DNA from: Streptomyces sp. NBC_01429
Lineage (GTDB): Bacteria > Actinomycetota > Actinomycetes > Streptomycetales > Streptomycetaceae
Direction: 5' to 3'
DNA: 64,000 nucleotides
NCBI RefSeq assembly: GCF_036231945.1
Contig: NZ_CP109599.1
Span: 5,855,501-5,919,500 of the forward strand
This document shows, one piece after another, positions 7,251-15,714 of this stretch. The notes below the pieces were generated by a model. The model was not told the origin of the DNA, did no database searches, and worked only from the letters and a program-made list of their open reading frames with translations. Within the stretch, counting starts at the first letter, position 1, and each line of letters starts with the position of its first letter. The position numbers and the translations under genes were made by a program.

Positions 7251-8020
7251 GCCGCTTCCTCGGTCGGTCGGCGGTTACCCAGGACATTCATGTAACCGCG
7301 CTCCAGCGGGCTGTCCCCCGGAGCCGTCGGCGTGGACAGCTCTGCCAGTTGCTGTGGCGTACCGCTATGGGCGACCTGCCCCTTGTCCAGTACGAGGACG
7401 GTGTCGCAGGCAGCGCCCACATCCTCCACAAGGTGTGTGCTGAGCACAACGGCAGCACCCTCGCGGGCAAGTGAACGGATGAGTTCACGGAAGTCGAGGC
7501 GCTGCGCCGGGTCGAGGCCGACGGTGGGCTCATCGAGCAGGAGCAGAGAGGGAGAGCCGACGATGGCCGCAGCGATCCCGGCACGACGGAGCATGCCACC
7601 GGACAGTGACTTCATGCGGTCGCGCGCCCGATCTGCCAGTCCGACCGCAGCCAGCGCCTCCTCAGCGGCCGGCCCGGCCTCCTTGGAGGGAACCTCACGC
7701 AACCAGGCGCAGTAGCGGACGAAGTCGGTAATGGAGAACGCCGGATAGTAGCCGAAGTCCTGGGGCAGGTAACCAATCCGGCGACGAACTTGCCGGACCT
7801 CCCGTTCACTGGTGACGGGCTTACCGAACAACGCCAGTTCCCCGCTCTGCGGCGGCGCGATCGTGGCGAGGGTACGGAAGAGCGTGGTCTTGCCTGCTCC
7901 GTTGGGACCCAACAATCCAGTGACACCTGGCCGAATGGACAGATTGAGATCCTCGATGATGCGTCGACCACCGTATCCCTGTGTAAGGGCCGTCAACCGG
8001 GCAACCGGAGTAACCGTCAT
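7244..8020 (-). CDS. ABC transporter ATP-binding protein
   Basis: A 258-residue ATPase with all core motifs: Walker A G-P-N-G-A-G-K-T-T (about residue 40), Q-loop in L-P-Q-D-F-G, signature L-S-G-G-M-L-R-R, Walker B L-L-L-L-D-E-P and the switch His in S-T-H-L-V-E-D. This is the single-NBD type that pairs with ABC-2 permeases in export of drugs, peptides or lantibiotics. The ATG at 8020 is preceded by GGGGAA and is preferred over an upstream ATG at 8074. It follows the secreted peptide gene by 66 bp and runs directly into the permease gene. Confidence 0.9.
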   Translation of the reverse strand: MTVTPVARLTALTQGYGGRRIIEDLNLSIRPGVTGLLGPNGAGKTTLFRTLATIAPPQSGELALFGKPVTSEREVRQVRRRIGYLPQDFGYYPAFSITDFVRYCAWLREVPSKEAGPAAEEALAAVGLADRARDRMKSLSGGMLRRAGIAAAIVGSPSLLLLDEPTVGLDPAQRLDFRELIRSLAREGAAVVLSTHLVEDVGAACDTVLVLDKGQVAHSGTPQQLAELSTPTAPGDSPLERGYMNVLGNRRPTEEAAC

Positions 8021-8086
8021 AGATATAATTCCCCGAAATGCGTGATGGGCCCGCCAGTCCGGCGGACCCATCACGGTGTTGGCAGA

Positions 8087-8425
8087 TTACTGGTAGACGC
8101 GAGTCTTGTTTATCTTGAACGTGCACTCATGACTGTCGAACTTGCCTACGTAGCCGGCAGAGAGCTTCTTGTAGCGTTGTGTATCGATCTCGACATTGCA
8201 GTCGTAGGTTGCGAAATAGCCATAGGACGGATATCCCGTTGCATTCTGGCAATAGCCGTGGCCGGAAGTCGAGTACCAATACCCACGGCAGCCCTCTTGC
8301 CATGTGCTTTCATAGGAGGCGCTCGACGTCGGGGCCGTGAGGCCGATAGCCGCAGTCGCCAGAGCCGCAATGACTGCACCCTTTGCGGCCTTGCTGTTCC
8401 TTATGCGAGTCGCGAACGAACTCAT
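8087..8425 (-). CDS. Small secreted cysteine-containing peptide (bacteriocin-like?)
   Basis: A 112-residue precursor. It has a Sec signal peptide: a basic start, a hydrophobic Ala/Ile/Leu core at about residues 15-30, and a likely cut after A-S-A or A-P-T-S-S-A-S. The mature part is about 75 residues, rich in Gly, Tyr and Ser with four cysteines, consistent with two disulfides. A strong ribosome site (AGGGGGGAA) precedes the ATG. It is the first gene of an operon with an ABC ATPase and two membrane proteins, the same arrangement as lactococcin-972-type bacteriocins and their ABC immunity or export genes. I see no clear sequence match to that family, so function is inferred from size, secretion and context only. 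Confidence 0.75.
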   Translation of the reverse strand: MSSFATRIRNSKAAKGAVIAALATAAIGLTAPTSSASYESTWQEGCRGYWYSTSGHGYCQNATGYPSYGYFATYDCNVEIDTQRYKKLSAGYVGKFDSHECTFKINKTRVYQ

Positions 8426-8643
8426 TTCCCCCCCTGGGAACAGAAAAAGTCAGGGGCGCCGATTTGTCGCCCCTTCGCATTTCAGATGTAACTCTAACAC
8501 ACATTGCGAACACGGAGCGTGGAGTTCACGCCGGATGGCTGATATTGCCGAAGATACGGAAAACTATAGGACTTCCGAAAAATTTAAGACAGATTTAGAC
8601 ACTTTGACGCTCTTTTCGTTAAATTGACCTGGGAAACTACCTA
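8426..8643. promoter_or_regulatory. AT-rich promoter region of the peptide/ABC operon
   Basis: About 220 bp without a gene, with A/T tracts (for example 8560-8630) far below the GC content of the rest of the window. This is typical of horizontally acquired DNA and a likely binding region for AT-preferring nucleoid proteins such as Lsr2. Promoter elements for the leftward operon should lie here; I could not fix a -35/-10 pair with confidence. Confidence 0.5.
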
Positions 8644-9131
8644 ATGCCGTGTCTTATCTGGCGAGTCGGTTGAGTGGCTTGTAGTGGCATAGGGTTGTGG
8701 CGAGGCCGAGGAATGCCAGGTAGTTGCGGGGTCTGTGGTGCCAGCCGTTTTCCGTGTCGTGTCTCGATTGGAGACCGGCGACCACGGGTTTCAGATCGTG
8801 GCTGTCGTGAGGGCTGGCGGCGGAGACGCCGGCGGCAAGGGGGCAGTCCGGCCGCGTCGGACAGAACGTGGATCATGAAGCCAGACTTACCCCGGCCCAG
8901 GAGGCTTGGGCCTGAGAGTTGCCACCCTTTGCGCCCGTACGTGCACGGAGTCGAGGACCACCCGCGACAGGTCGAACAGACTGCACTCGTCGAGTACGGC
9001 CTCGTGCAGTTGGCCCCACACGCCAGTCCTCGACCAGATCACGAAGCGGAGATGGGCAGCCGACTTTCGATATCCCGAAACCCCCATGCCCTACCCAGCG
9101 AACGATCACCACATAGGACACGGTCTAAGCG
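8644..9131 (-). mobile_element. Degenerate IS5-like element
   Basis: A remnant of about 490 bp with recognisable ends: left ATGCCGTGTCTTAT (8644-8657), right (read inward) a related sequence ending at about 9127. The right end is identical, apart from one base, to the IS5-like end at 5296-5321. Inside are scattered transposase pieces on the minus strand in several frames. It is shorter than a full IS5 element (about 0.85 kb), so internal deletions have occurred. Confidence 0.65.
8657..9110 (-). pseudogene. IS5-like transposase remnant
   Basis: Reading the minus strand in three frames gives successive transposase pieces: a region with R-F-V-I-W-S-R-T-G-V-W and L-D-S-V-H-V-R-A (first catalytic Asp), a piece with G-G-N-S-Q-A, then G-F-M-I-H-V-L-S-D-A-A-G-L-P-L, and finally the C-terminus N-Y-L-A-F-L-G-L-A-T-T-L-C-H-Y-K ending at about 8657. 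Each transition needs a frameshift, and the middle of the DDE domain is missing. It is dead. Confidence 0.7.
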
Positions 9132-9183
9132 TGATGGCGTGCCGCGCGGTGATCACGCTGGGCCTGGCCCCGGCCGTCCGCGC

Positions 9184-9312
9184 ATGATGACGGATGAGGA
9201 GCACGGGCAGAAGCGTGTGATGGTGGCGCTGATCAGCATGGGGCTGACGCTGATCGCGTGCGCGGCTGCGGTGGCTGCCGTGGCCGTCGCGCTGATCGTC
9301 CGAGCCGCCTGA
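9184..9312 (+). CDS. Small single-span membrane protein
   Basis: A 42-codon ORF with typical GC-rich third positions. A charged N-terminus (T-D-E-E-H-G-Q-K-R) is followed by one hydrophobic helix to the C-terminus. No ribosome site precedes the ATGs at 9184/9187; a later start near 9219 with an upstream GAGGAG is possible. It lies between the IS5-like remnant and the STAND ATPase gene. Function unknown, and it may not be real. Confidence 0.4.
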   Translation: MMTDEEHGQKRVMVALISMGLTLIACAAAVAAVAVALIVRAA

Positions 9313-9530
9313 AGTCACCCGCCCGCCGCCGCGCCCCTGCTGAAGACGTTGGAGTCCCCCCCCCCCCGACGAGAACGGCGACAGAACAGCCAAGGCCGGA
9401 AGCCGTCCCCGCGCCAAGTGCGTTCATCTGCCTGATGCTTCGGGACCCCGGCCACCATCTCGGCGGCCGACGCCGCCAGGCCCTGACCGATTCTTCCCGC
9501 GCGTGTCGGTCCTGGGCCGAAACTGGTCCA

Positions 9531-9556
9531 GAATGTTCCCGTGGTGGGGAACATTC
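9531..9556. promoter_or_regulatory. Perfect inverted repeat spanning the STAND gene start codon
   Basis: GAATGTTCCC and GGGAACATTC form a perfect 10-bp inverted repeat separated by 6 bp, and the GTG start codon at 9541 lies in the 6-bp spacer. No Shine-Dalgarno sequence is visible before the GTG. CAGAAT at about 9529-9534 could be a -10 box, which would give a leaderless transcript. The dyad is a strong candidate operator, and at RNA level it would place the start codon in a hairpin loop. Confidence 0.6.
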
Positions 9557-11649
9557 CCGAGGAGAAGACCAGCTTCGTGGGGCGCGGCACAGAGCTGCGC
9601 CTCCTCGAAGGCGCGCTCGAAGAGCACCGGTTGATCACCCTGACCGGCAGCGGAGGGGTGGGCAAGACCAGGCTCGCGCTGCGCGCCGCCGAGCGCACCC
9701 GCGGGCACGTGGAGCGGCGCGCCCCCGAGTGGGCGGGCGTCCCGGTGGGGCCGGCCCACGGCCGGCCGTACCCCGACGGGGTCTGGTGGGTGGACCTGTC
9801 CCCGCTCTACGACGAGCGGACGCTGCTGATCACGGTCTCGGACACGGTCGGACTCAGCGACCACTCCCTGCGGATGCCCATCGAGGCCCTCTGCGAGTGG
9901 CTCGCCGACCGGCGGCTGCTGCTCGTCCTCGACTCCTGCGACCGGGTCGTCGCCGCCTGCCGGCACCTCGTCGGCGAACTGCTCACCGCCGCCCCCGGAC
10001 TCACCGTCCTCACCACCAGCCGCCAGCCCCTCGGCGTCAGCGGCGAACACGTCCTCGACGTGACGCCGCTGCCGCTGGAGGGCCCCGGCGACGTCCTCAT
10101 GCTGTTCCGCGACCGCGCCGTCACCGCCGCACCCGGGCTGCGCCTCGACGACACGGCGACCGCGGCGGCGGCCGTCCGGATCTGCCGCGAACTCGAAGGC
10201 GTCCCGCTCGCCGTGGAACTCGCCTGTGCCCAGCTCGACAGCCGCTCCGTCGAGCACATGGCCGATCTGCTGTCCTCCCGCCTCACCTCCCGGCTCGACA
10301 CCCTCACCCACGACAGCGTCTGGCCGCAGCGCCACCGCGCCCTGCGCACCGCCATCGGCTGGAGCCACGAGCTGTGCGCGCCCCTCGAACGTCTGCTGTG
10401 GGCCCGGCTCTCCGTCTTCGGCGGCGACATCGACCCGCAGGACGCGGTGGCGGTCTGCACCGGCGGCCCCCTCACCGCCGACGCGGTCCTCCAGGCCCTG
10501 GAGGGGCTCGCCGGCCGCTCCGTGCTGCGCCACGACGGCGCCCGCTACCGGATGCTCGACACCATCCGGGAGTACGGCGCGATGTGGCTGACCGAACTCG
10601 GCGAGGACAAGCCGCTCGCCGACCGGCACGCCGCCCACTTCGCCGACCTCGCCCGCCTCGCCCACACCGGCTGGCCGGGCCCCGAACAGGTCGGCTGGTA
10701 CCGGCGGATCACCGACACCCACGCCGATCTCTGCGCCGCGCTCAACCACCTGCTCGCCCACGAGCCCGAGACGGCCGTCGAGATGGCCGGCCGCGTGGCC
10801 TTCTTCTGGAGCTGCTGCGGCCACCTCCACGAGGCCCGGATCTATCTGGAACACGCCCTGGACGCCGCCCGGGAACCGGGACCGCACCGCACCCGCGCCC
10901 TGTGGGCCCTCGGCGTCACCGTCATGCTCCAGGGCGACCACGAGGGCGCCTACCGGCTCGGCGAGCGGTGCGCCACCGCGGCCTGGCGCGACCAGGACCC
11001 CGAGTCGATGCTCTCCGCCGCCTATCTGCTGAGCCTCACCTGTCTGATGATGGGCCGCGCCCAGGCCGGTTTCACCGTCTCGGACCGCGCCCTGCGCGAA
11101 CGGCCCGCCGACCCCTTCGACTCGCCCTCGCAGCTGCGCTGCCGACTGGTACGGATCTTCTCGCTCACCGCGCTCGGCCGGCTCGACGAATCCCGGGAGC
11201 AGGCCGAGGAGCTGCGCCGCGTCTGCCTGGAGCGCGGCGAGTGCTGGACCCGCGCCTACGCCGACTACCAGCTGGCCCTGATCCATCTGCTCCAGGGACG
11301 GCCGTACGAGGCCGAGGCGCACGCCCGCTCGATGGTCAGCGGCAAGGAGGAGCTGGGGGACAGCTTCGGTATCGCGCTCGGCCTCGATCTGCTGGCCGCC
11401 TCCGTCGCCGCCCAGGGCGACGGCGAGCGCGCCGCGCACGCCTACGGCACCGGCCAGGCGTTCTGGCGCATGGTCGGCCATCCGCAGCGCGGCACCCCCG
11501 AGCTGGCCCCGGTGCGCGCCGAGTGCGAACGCCAGGCGCGCGCGGCGGCCGGGAACCCCGCGTACGAGGACGCCTTCCACCGGGGGCTGGTGGACGACGG
11601 GCAGAGCGGTCTCGCGCGGGCGCTGCGGGGGCATTTCCCGGGGGCATAG
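9541..11649 (+). CDS. STAND/NB-ARC ATPase with TPR domain, regulator-like
   Basis: A 702-residue protein. Near the N-terminus is the F-V-G-R motif common to AfsR/LuxR-type STAND ATPases, then a P-loop G-S-G-G-V-G-K-T-R (about residue 35), Walker B L-L-L-V-L-D-S-C-D, T-T-S-R sensor and the G-V-P-L-A-V-E-L-A (GLPL) motif. A winged-helix-like region follows, and the last ~300 residues are TPR-like helical repeats. Unlike AfsR it has no N-terminal BTAD/wHTH DNA-binding domain and no C-terminal LuxR HTH. It may therefore act as a signal-sensing scaffold, or through its internal winged helix. The start codon lies inside a perfect dyad (9531-9556). Confidence 0.85.
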   Translation: MVGNIPEEKTSFVGRGTELRLLEGALEEHRLITLTGSGGVGKTRLALRAAERTRGHVERRAPEWAGVPVGPAHGRPYPDGVWWVDLSPLYDERTLLITVSDTVGLSDHSLRMPIEALCEWLADRRLLLVLDSCDRVVAACRHLVGELLTAAPGLTVLTTSRQPLGVSGEHVLDVTPLPLEGPGDVLMLFRDRAVTAAPGLRLDDTATAAAAVRICRELEGVPLAVELACAQLDSRSVEHMADLLSSRLTSRLDTLTHDSVWPQRHRALRTAIGWSHELCAPLERLLWARLSVFGGDIDPQDAVAVCTGGPLTADAVLQALEGLAGRSVLRHDGARYRMLDTIREYGAMWLTELGEDKPLADRHAAHFADLARLAHTGWPGPEQVGWYRRITDTHADLCAALNHLLAHEPETAVEMAGRVAFFWSCCGHLHEARIYLEHALDAAREPGPHRTRALWALGVTVMLQGDHEGAYRLGERCATAAWRDQDPESMLSAAYLLSLTCLMMGRAQAGFTVSDRALRERPADPFDSPSQLRCRLVRIFSLTALGRLDESREQAEELRRVCLERGECWTRAYADYQLALIHLLQGRPYEAEAHARSMVSGKEELGDSFGIALGLDLLAASVAAQGDGERAAHAYGTGQAFWRMVGHPQRGTPELAPVRAECERQARAAAGNPAYEDAFHRGLVDDGQSGLARALRGHFPGA

Positions 11650-11749
11650 GGCGCCATAGGGTCCGCAACTGGACTGTGGATCAAGGAAGTTGAGCCAAAG
11701 CTTTTCCTTGTGACCGTGTGAACCGCGCTGGGCGGGATATCCGGTAGGC

Positions 11750-12433
11750 ATGACGTCCACCGACGCGAAACCGGAAGAGAGCCGGAGCGGCACCCGCCCC
11801 GCACGGCTGCCCTGGTGGGGCAAGGTTCCCCTGGCCCTCGTCGTCGTGGCCGGGCTGCTGTTCCTCGGCAGCCGGCTCGACCTGCTGCCCGGATTCGGCA
11901 ACCTGTTCGGCGAGGAGACCCACGACCGCACCGGACCGACCCTGCTCGAATCCATTCAGGATCTGGACCGGTACGAGGCGGCCTCGGGCAACTTCCAGGT
12001 CGTCGTGGACCTGGAGAAGGACACCAAGTACCTGCCCGACGCGCTCAAGGGCACCCGCACGCTCTTCGTGGGCGCGGGCACCGTCTCCTCGTACGTCGAC
12101 TTCGGCGGCATCGGGGAGAAGAGCGTCCAGGTCAACGACGAGCGCACGGCGGCGACGATCCGGCTGCCGCACGCGCGGCTCGGCAAGCCCGCGATGGACC
12201 CGGACCGCTCGTACGCCGTGTCCAAGCAGCGCGGGCTGCTCGACCGGCTCGGCGATCTCTTCTCCGACAACCCGGCCGACGAGCGCGCCGTGAACCAGCT
12301 CGCCGCCCGCCACATCGGCGAGGCGGCCAAGGACAGCGAACTGACCGGCCGGGCCGAGAAGAACACCACCAGCATGCTCCAGGGCCTGCTGCACTCCCTG
12401 GGCTTCACCCAGGTGAAGGTCGTTTACGCCTGA
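11750..12433 (+). CDS. DUF4230 membrane-anchored protein
   Basis: A 227-residue protein with one membrane helix at about residues 28-45 after a charged, Pro-rich N-terminus, then an extracytoplasmic domain. The segment S-I-Q-D-L-D-R-Y-E-A-A-S-G-N-F-Q-V-V-V begins the DUF4230 fold known from many bacteria, of unknown function. Its 3' end overlaps the convergent TetR gene by 10 bp. Confidence 0.8.
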   Translation: MTSTDAKPEESRSGTRPARLPWWGKVPLALVVVAGLLFLGSRLDLLPGFGNLFGEETHDRTGPTLLESIQDLDRYEAASGNFQVVVDLEKDTKYLPDALKGTRTLFVGAGTVSSYVDFGGIGEKSVQVNDERTAATIRLPHARLGKPAMDPDRSYAVSKQRGLLDRLGDLFSDNPADERAVNQLAARHIGEAAKDSELTGRAEKNTTSMLQGLLHSLGFTQVKVVYA

Positions 12434-13170
12434 ACCCGCTGACCCGGCACCCCGGCCGCCCCCTCCGGAGCGGCCCCCGCGCTCAGCAGGGCGAGCCGGC
12501 CGAACAGGTCCGCGAACGGGCCGTCGGCCGGCTCGTCCGCGACGATACGCAGCAGGATCCCGGCCATCTCCGCGTCGTACGCGGCGCTCACGGCGGCCAG
12601 CGCCGCGAAGTCGCGCACCAGCTGGGCCTCCAGCTCGCGCCGGGGTATCCGCCGCCCGTCGAGCCAGATCAGCGCGGTCGACTCGGCCAGCGACACCCAC
12701 GACCGTACGACCAGCTCCAGCCGCGCGGGCGGCGCGTCGACGGCGACGCCCAGATGGGCCAGGAGCTGTTCGTACGCGGCCTGCCGCACCTCGTCGATCA
12801 TCGCGTTGGCGGTCGAGGAGCCGACGGCGGGGCCGCCGCGCATCAGCGCGGAGAAGCCGGGGCCGTGATCGTCCACGAAGTCGAAGAAGCGCCCCATCAC
12901 CCGCAGCAGCCGTGCCCCCAGGGGCCCTTCGCGCGGCTCGACGAAGCTGGCGGCCAGCTCGTCGGCGGCGCGGCGCACGGCCGCCTCGTACAGGCTCTGC
13001 TTGCCGGGGAAGTAGTGGTAGACGAGCGGACGGGAGATACCGGCCGCGGCGGCGATCTCGTCGATCGAGACCTCGTCGGGGGAGCGGTTGCTGAACAGTT
13101 CGAGGGCCACCCCGATCAGCTGCCGCTTGCGCTCCTCGACGCCCATCCTGCGGCGCACCCCGGTCGTCAT
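12424..13170 (-). CDS. TetR-family transcriptional regulator
   Basis: A 248-residue protein. The N-terminal HTH is classical (A-L-E-L-F-S-N-R, then S-I-D-E-I-A-A-A-A-G-I-S-R-P-L-V-Y-H-Y-F). The C-terminal ligand-binding domain is all-helical and ends in an Ala/Gly-rich tail. It is divergent from the small membrane protein gene at 13223 (52-bp gap), a plausible target together with itself, and convergent with the DUF4230 gene. Confidence 0.9.
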   Translation of the reverse strand: MTTGVRRRMGVEERKRQLIGVALELFSNRSPDEVSIDEIAAAAGISRPLVYHYFPGKQSLYEAAVRRAADELAASFVEPREGPLGARLLRVMGRFFDFVDDHGPGFSALMRGGPAVGSSTANAMIDEVRQAAYEQLLAHLGVAVDAPPARLELVVRSWVSLAESTALIWLDGRRIPRRELEAQLVRDFAALAAVSAAYDAEMAGILLRIVADEPADGPFADLFGRLALLSAGAAPEGAAGVPGQRVQA

Positions 13171-13222
13171 ACCAACAGCCTAACCGGCAGGCCGCCCGGG
13201 ATCTCCGATACGCTCGCGGTCC

Positions 13223-13537
13223 ATGAGCGCATCTGACCAGCACGAGTCCGTGGACACCCCCGCACCGGATCCGGAGTACGTGGGCCTGACGCCCCGTCAG
13301 GCGCGGCTCATCCGGATCGCGGTGGCGTCCGCGCTGCTGGTGGGCCTGGCCGCGCTGCTGGTGATCCGGCTCGCGGAGCGCACCTCGGTGCTGGTGGTCG
13401 GGGTGTACGGGTTCGCGATGATCCTGTGCGGTGTGGTGATCGAACTCAGTCGGCACGGCCGCACCCGGCTGGGCAGCTGGCTGCTGGGGGCCTGCCTGGT
13501 GGCGGCGCTGGGCGCGGACTGGCTGCTGCTGCCGTAG
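13223..13537 (+). CDS. Small three-helix membrane protein
   Basis: A 104-residue protein with a charged, Pro-containing N-terminus (about 35 residues) and three hydrophobic segments (about 35-55, 60-78 and 88-103). It resembles the short DUF3017-like membrane proteins of actinomycetes in size and layout, but I cannot assign it firmly. It is divergent from the TetR gene and probably shares its control region. Confidence 0.75.
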   Translation: MSASDQHESVDTPAPDPEYVGLTPRQARLIRIAVASALLVGLAALLVIRLAERTSVLVVGVYGFAMILCGVVIELSRHGRTRLGSWLLGACLVAALGADWLLLP

Positions 13538-13569
13538 CGCCCGTCCGGCGAGGCGCGGCGGGGCGGGGC

Positions 13570-15597
13570 CTAGCGCAGCGCGCCGACCTCCGTACCGTCC
13601 GACAGCCGCCCCGACAGCTCCGCGTGGGCGCCCCGCGAGGCCGGCAGGGCGAGCAGGTTGCCGCGCGCGGCGCCCGGCACGCCGCCGGTCGTCGCCAGGG
13701 ACCTGAACTGCCCGCTGCCCGCCGCCAGTACGTACCACCGCCCGCCGCCCGACTGCCACACCACGCCCGCCAGCACCCGCGGATCGCGCGCCCCGCAGGC
13801 GGGCGAGTCCTCCGCCCTGGCCGCGACGGCGCCCGGCTCCCCGGCCGCCTTGGGGGACGGCGCCTGGAACTGCGCCAGTACCCTGCTGCCGGGGCCGCGC
13901 CAGGTCTCGGCCCTGGTGCACAGCCACCGGGCGGTGCCGCCCGACTCGGGCAGCGGCTGGCGGGCGAACTCCCAGGAGTTCACGGACCGTACGCCGTGCG
14001 AGCGCACCATGGGCAGCAGACAGGCCGTCCGCGCCCAGGCCGCGCGGTCGGCCGGGTCCCGCACGTCGTGCGGCGCCGCGGGCGGCCCGGAGGTCAGCCG
14101 CGCCGGGACCGGCTCGCCGAGGTCGGTGAGCAGCCGGTCCGCGCCGCCGCGGCCCCCGCCGGTGTCGTGCACCTCCAGCGTGTCCCAGGCCGCGCAGTCG
14201 CGGGCCGCCGCCGGGCTCGGCAGCGGATCCGTCACGCCGTCCGCGTCCCGGCGCAGCGGGCGCGCGGGCGCCCTGGGCGCCCGCAGGTCCCGTACGGAGG
14301 TACGGGTCACCCAGGGCGCCGTCAGATAGCGGACGTTGCCGTCCGGGCGGCCGACGGCCAGCGCGTTCGAGGCGGCGGCGTCGGCGCCGTCGGTCCGCGC
14401 GAAGTCGAGCGTGGCCGGGGCGGGGTGCCCGGCGGACCCGGCGGACCCGGCGGTCTCGGCGTACCGCACGATCCGCAGCCCGTCGTGGAAGACCACCACC
14501 CGCTCCCCGTCCAGCGGCCCCGCGTACAGCAGTTGGGGCGGACCCATCGGCGGCCCCGCAGGGGTGGCCGGGGTCGCGAAGACCTGTACGGAGCCGCCGG
14601 GCGCGCCCCAGACCGCCAGCGCGCGGCCCAGCAGGGCGTCGTCCCCGGCCAGCGGCCCGCGCGCGGGCCAGACGGAGAAGTCGGTACGGGCGGAGGTCCG
14701 CCAGGCGGCCGGCGCGACCCTCCGTACCAGCGCCGGATCGAGAGCCGCGCCATCGGCCGGGTGCTGGGCGTAGGCGGCCGCGCCGGTGCCGTCCGGGCCC
14801 CAGCCGCCGCCGGGCAGGGCGAGCAGCGCCCCGCAGAAGAGGACGGCGGCGGTGGCGGCGAGCGCGGCCCGGCCCCGCTGGCGCCTGCGCAGCAGATCGG
14901 TGGGCCTGGCCCGCAGCGAGCAGGCGTCGAAGCCGGGCGAGAGCAGCAGCGCGGCGATCCCGGTGGGGCCCGCGCTGGTGGGGCCGGCGTCGATGGTGTC
15001 CGCGCCGGTGGGGCCCGTGCTGACGGGGCCCGTGGGGTCCGGTGCGACGTCGGCCACCTCGGCGGCTTCGGCGAGCGCCGCGTCCGTGACCCCGTCCCCG
15101 GCCCCGGCCGCCGCGAGCGCGCGCCGCACCTCCGCGTCGGGCAGCCCTTCCAGCGCGCGCAGCACGAGCGCGGCACGGGCGGGCCCGGAGAGGGCGGACA
15201 GCCGCTGGTCCAGGGCGAGTTCGGCCGCGCCGCCGGAGCGCGGGGCCAGCCGCAGCCCCCGGACGTACGGCAGCGGCGGCGGCAGGACGGCCCGCGCGGC
15301 CCGCAGGACCCGCCCCGGCCACCGGCGCGGGCGCCCGGCGTCCAGCGCCGAGCGCAGCACCCGCTCGCGCAGATACGCGTAGCCGGGGTCCGTACGGCCG
15401 GGTGGCAGCGCGCGCTGGACGAGCCCGTGCGCGGCCAGGACGCGCCGGTCGCCGCCGGGGGAGGGCGGCAGCACGAGATAGGCGATCCGCACGAGGCGCG
15501 GATAGTGCTCGACCAGGGTGGCGGTGGGGACGGCGGTGGGGGCGGCGGCCGGTACGCGGGCCGCCGGGGGTGCAGAGACGTTTCTGTCGGGGGACAC
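13570..15597 (-). CDS. Sigma-factor-like domain fused to a membrane-anchored extracytoplasmic protein
   Basis: A 675-residue protein with two parts. Residues ~30-190 look like a degenerate ECF sigma factor: a region-2-like helix (V-E-H-Y-P-R-L-V-R-I-A-Y-L-V-L) and a region-4-like segment (L-S-G-P-A-R-A-A-L-V-L-R-A-L-E-G-L-P-D-A-E-V). A Thr/Gly/Pro-rich linker follows, then a membrane helix at about 240-262, and ~410 residues of Trp/Gly-rich extracytoplasmic sequence with scattered Cys. Streptomyces have homologous hypothetical proteins as far as I recall. It may be a membrane-tethered sensor in which an inside sigma-like domain is coupled to an outside domain; DNA binding is not demonstrated. 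It is divergent from a lipoprotein gene. Confidence 0.75.
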   Translation of the reverse strand: MSPDRNVSAPPAARVPAAAPTAVPTATLVEHYPRLVRIAYLVLPPSPGGDRRVLAAHGLVQRALPPGRTDPGYAYLRERVLRSALDAGRPRRWPGRVLRAARAVLPPPLPYVRGLRLAPRSGGAAELALDQRLSALSGPARAALVLRALEGLPDAEVRRALAAAGAGDGVTDAALAEAAEVADVAPDPTGPVSTGPTGADTIDAGPTSAGPTGIAALLLSPGFDACSLRARPTDLLRRRQRGRAALAATAAVLFCGALLALPGGGWGPDGTGAAAYAQHPADGAALDPALVRRVAPAAWRTSARTDFSVWPARGPLAGDDALLGRALAVWGAPGGSVQVFATPATPAGPPMGPPQLLYAGPLDGERVVVFHDGLRIVRYAETAGSAGSAGHPAPATLDFARTDGADAAASNALAVGRPDGNVRYLTAPWVTRTSVRDLRAPRAPARPLRRDADGVTDPLPSPAAARDCAAWDTLEVHDTGGGRGGADRLLTDLGEPVPARLTSGPPAAPHDVRDPADRAAWARTACLLPMVRSHGVRSVNSWEFARQPLPESGGTARWLCTRAETWRGPGSRVLAQFQAPSPKAAGEPGAVAARAEDSPACGARDPRVLAGVVWQSGGGRWYVLAAGSGQFRSLATTGGVPGAARGNLLALPASRGAHAELSGRLSDGTEVGALR

Positions 15598-15714
15598 GTT
15601 CAGCAGAACGAGCCATAGATCCGATGGTCACTCCGGACGGGACGGTTCCGGTCCGGTCCCGCGGATCCCGCCGTTCGGGGGCGCGGAGGTGTGTTCACGG
15701 GAGACGATGACCGT

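Noticed and set aside
9424..15631. Very long open frames on the minus strand and in other frames
   Set aside because: They run opposite to or across clear genes (STAND ATPase, DUF4230, TetR, sigma-like fusion) and translate to low-complexity Arg/Pro/Gly/Ala strings, as expected from GC-rich third positions.
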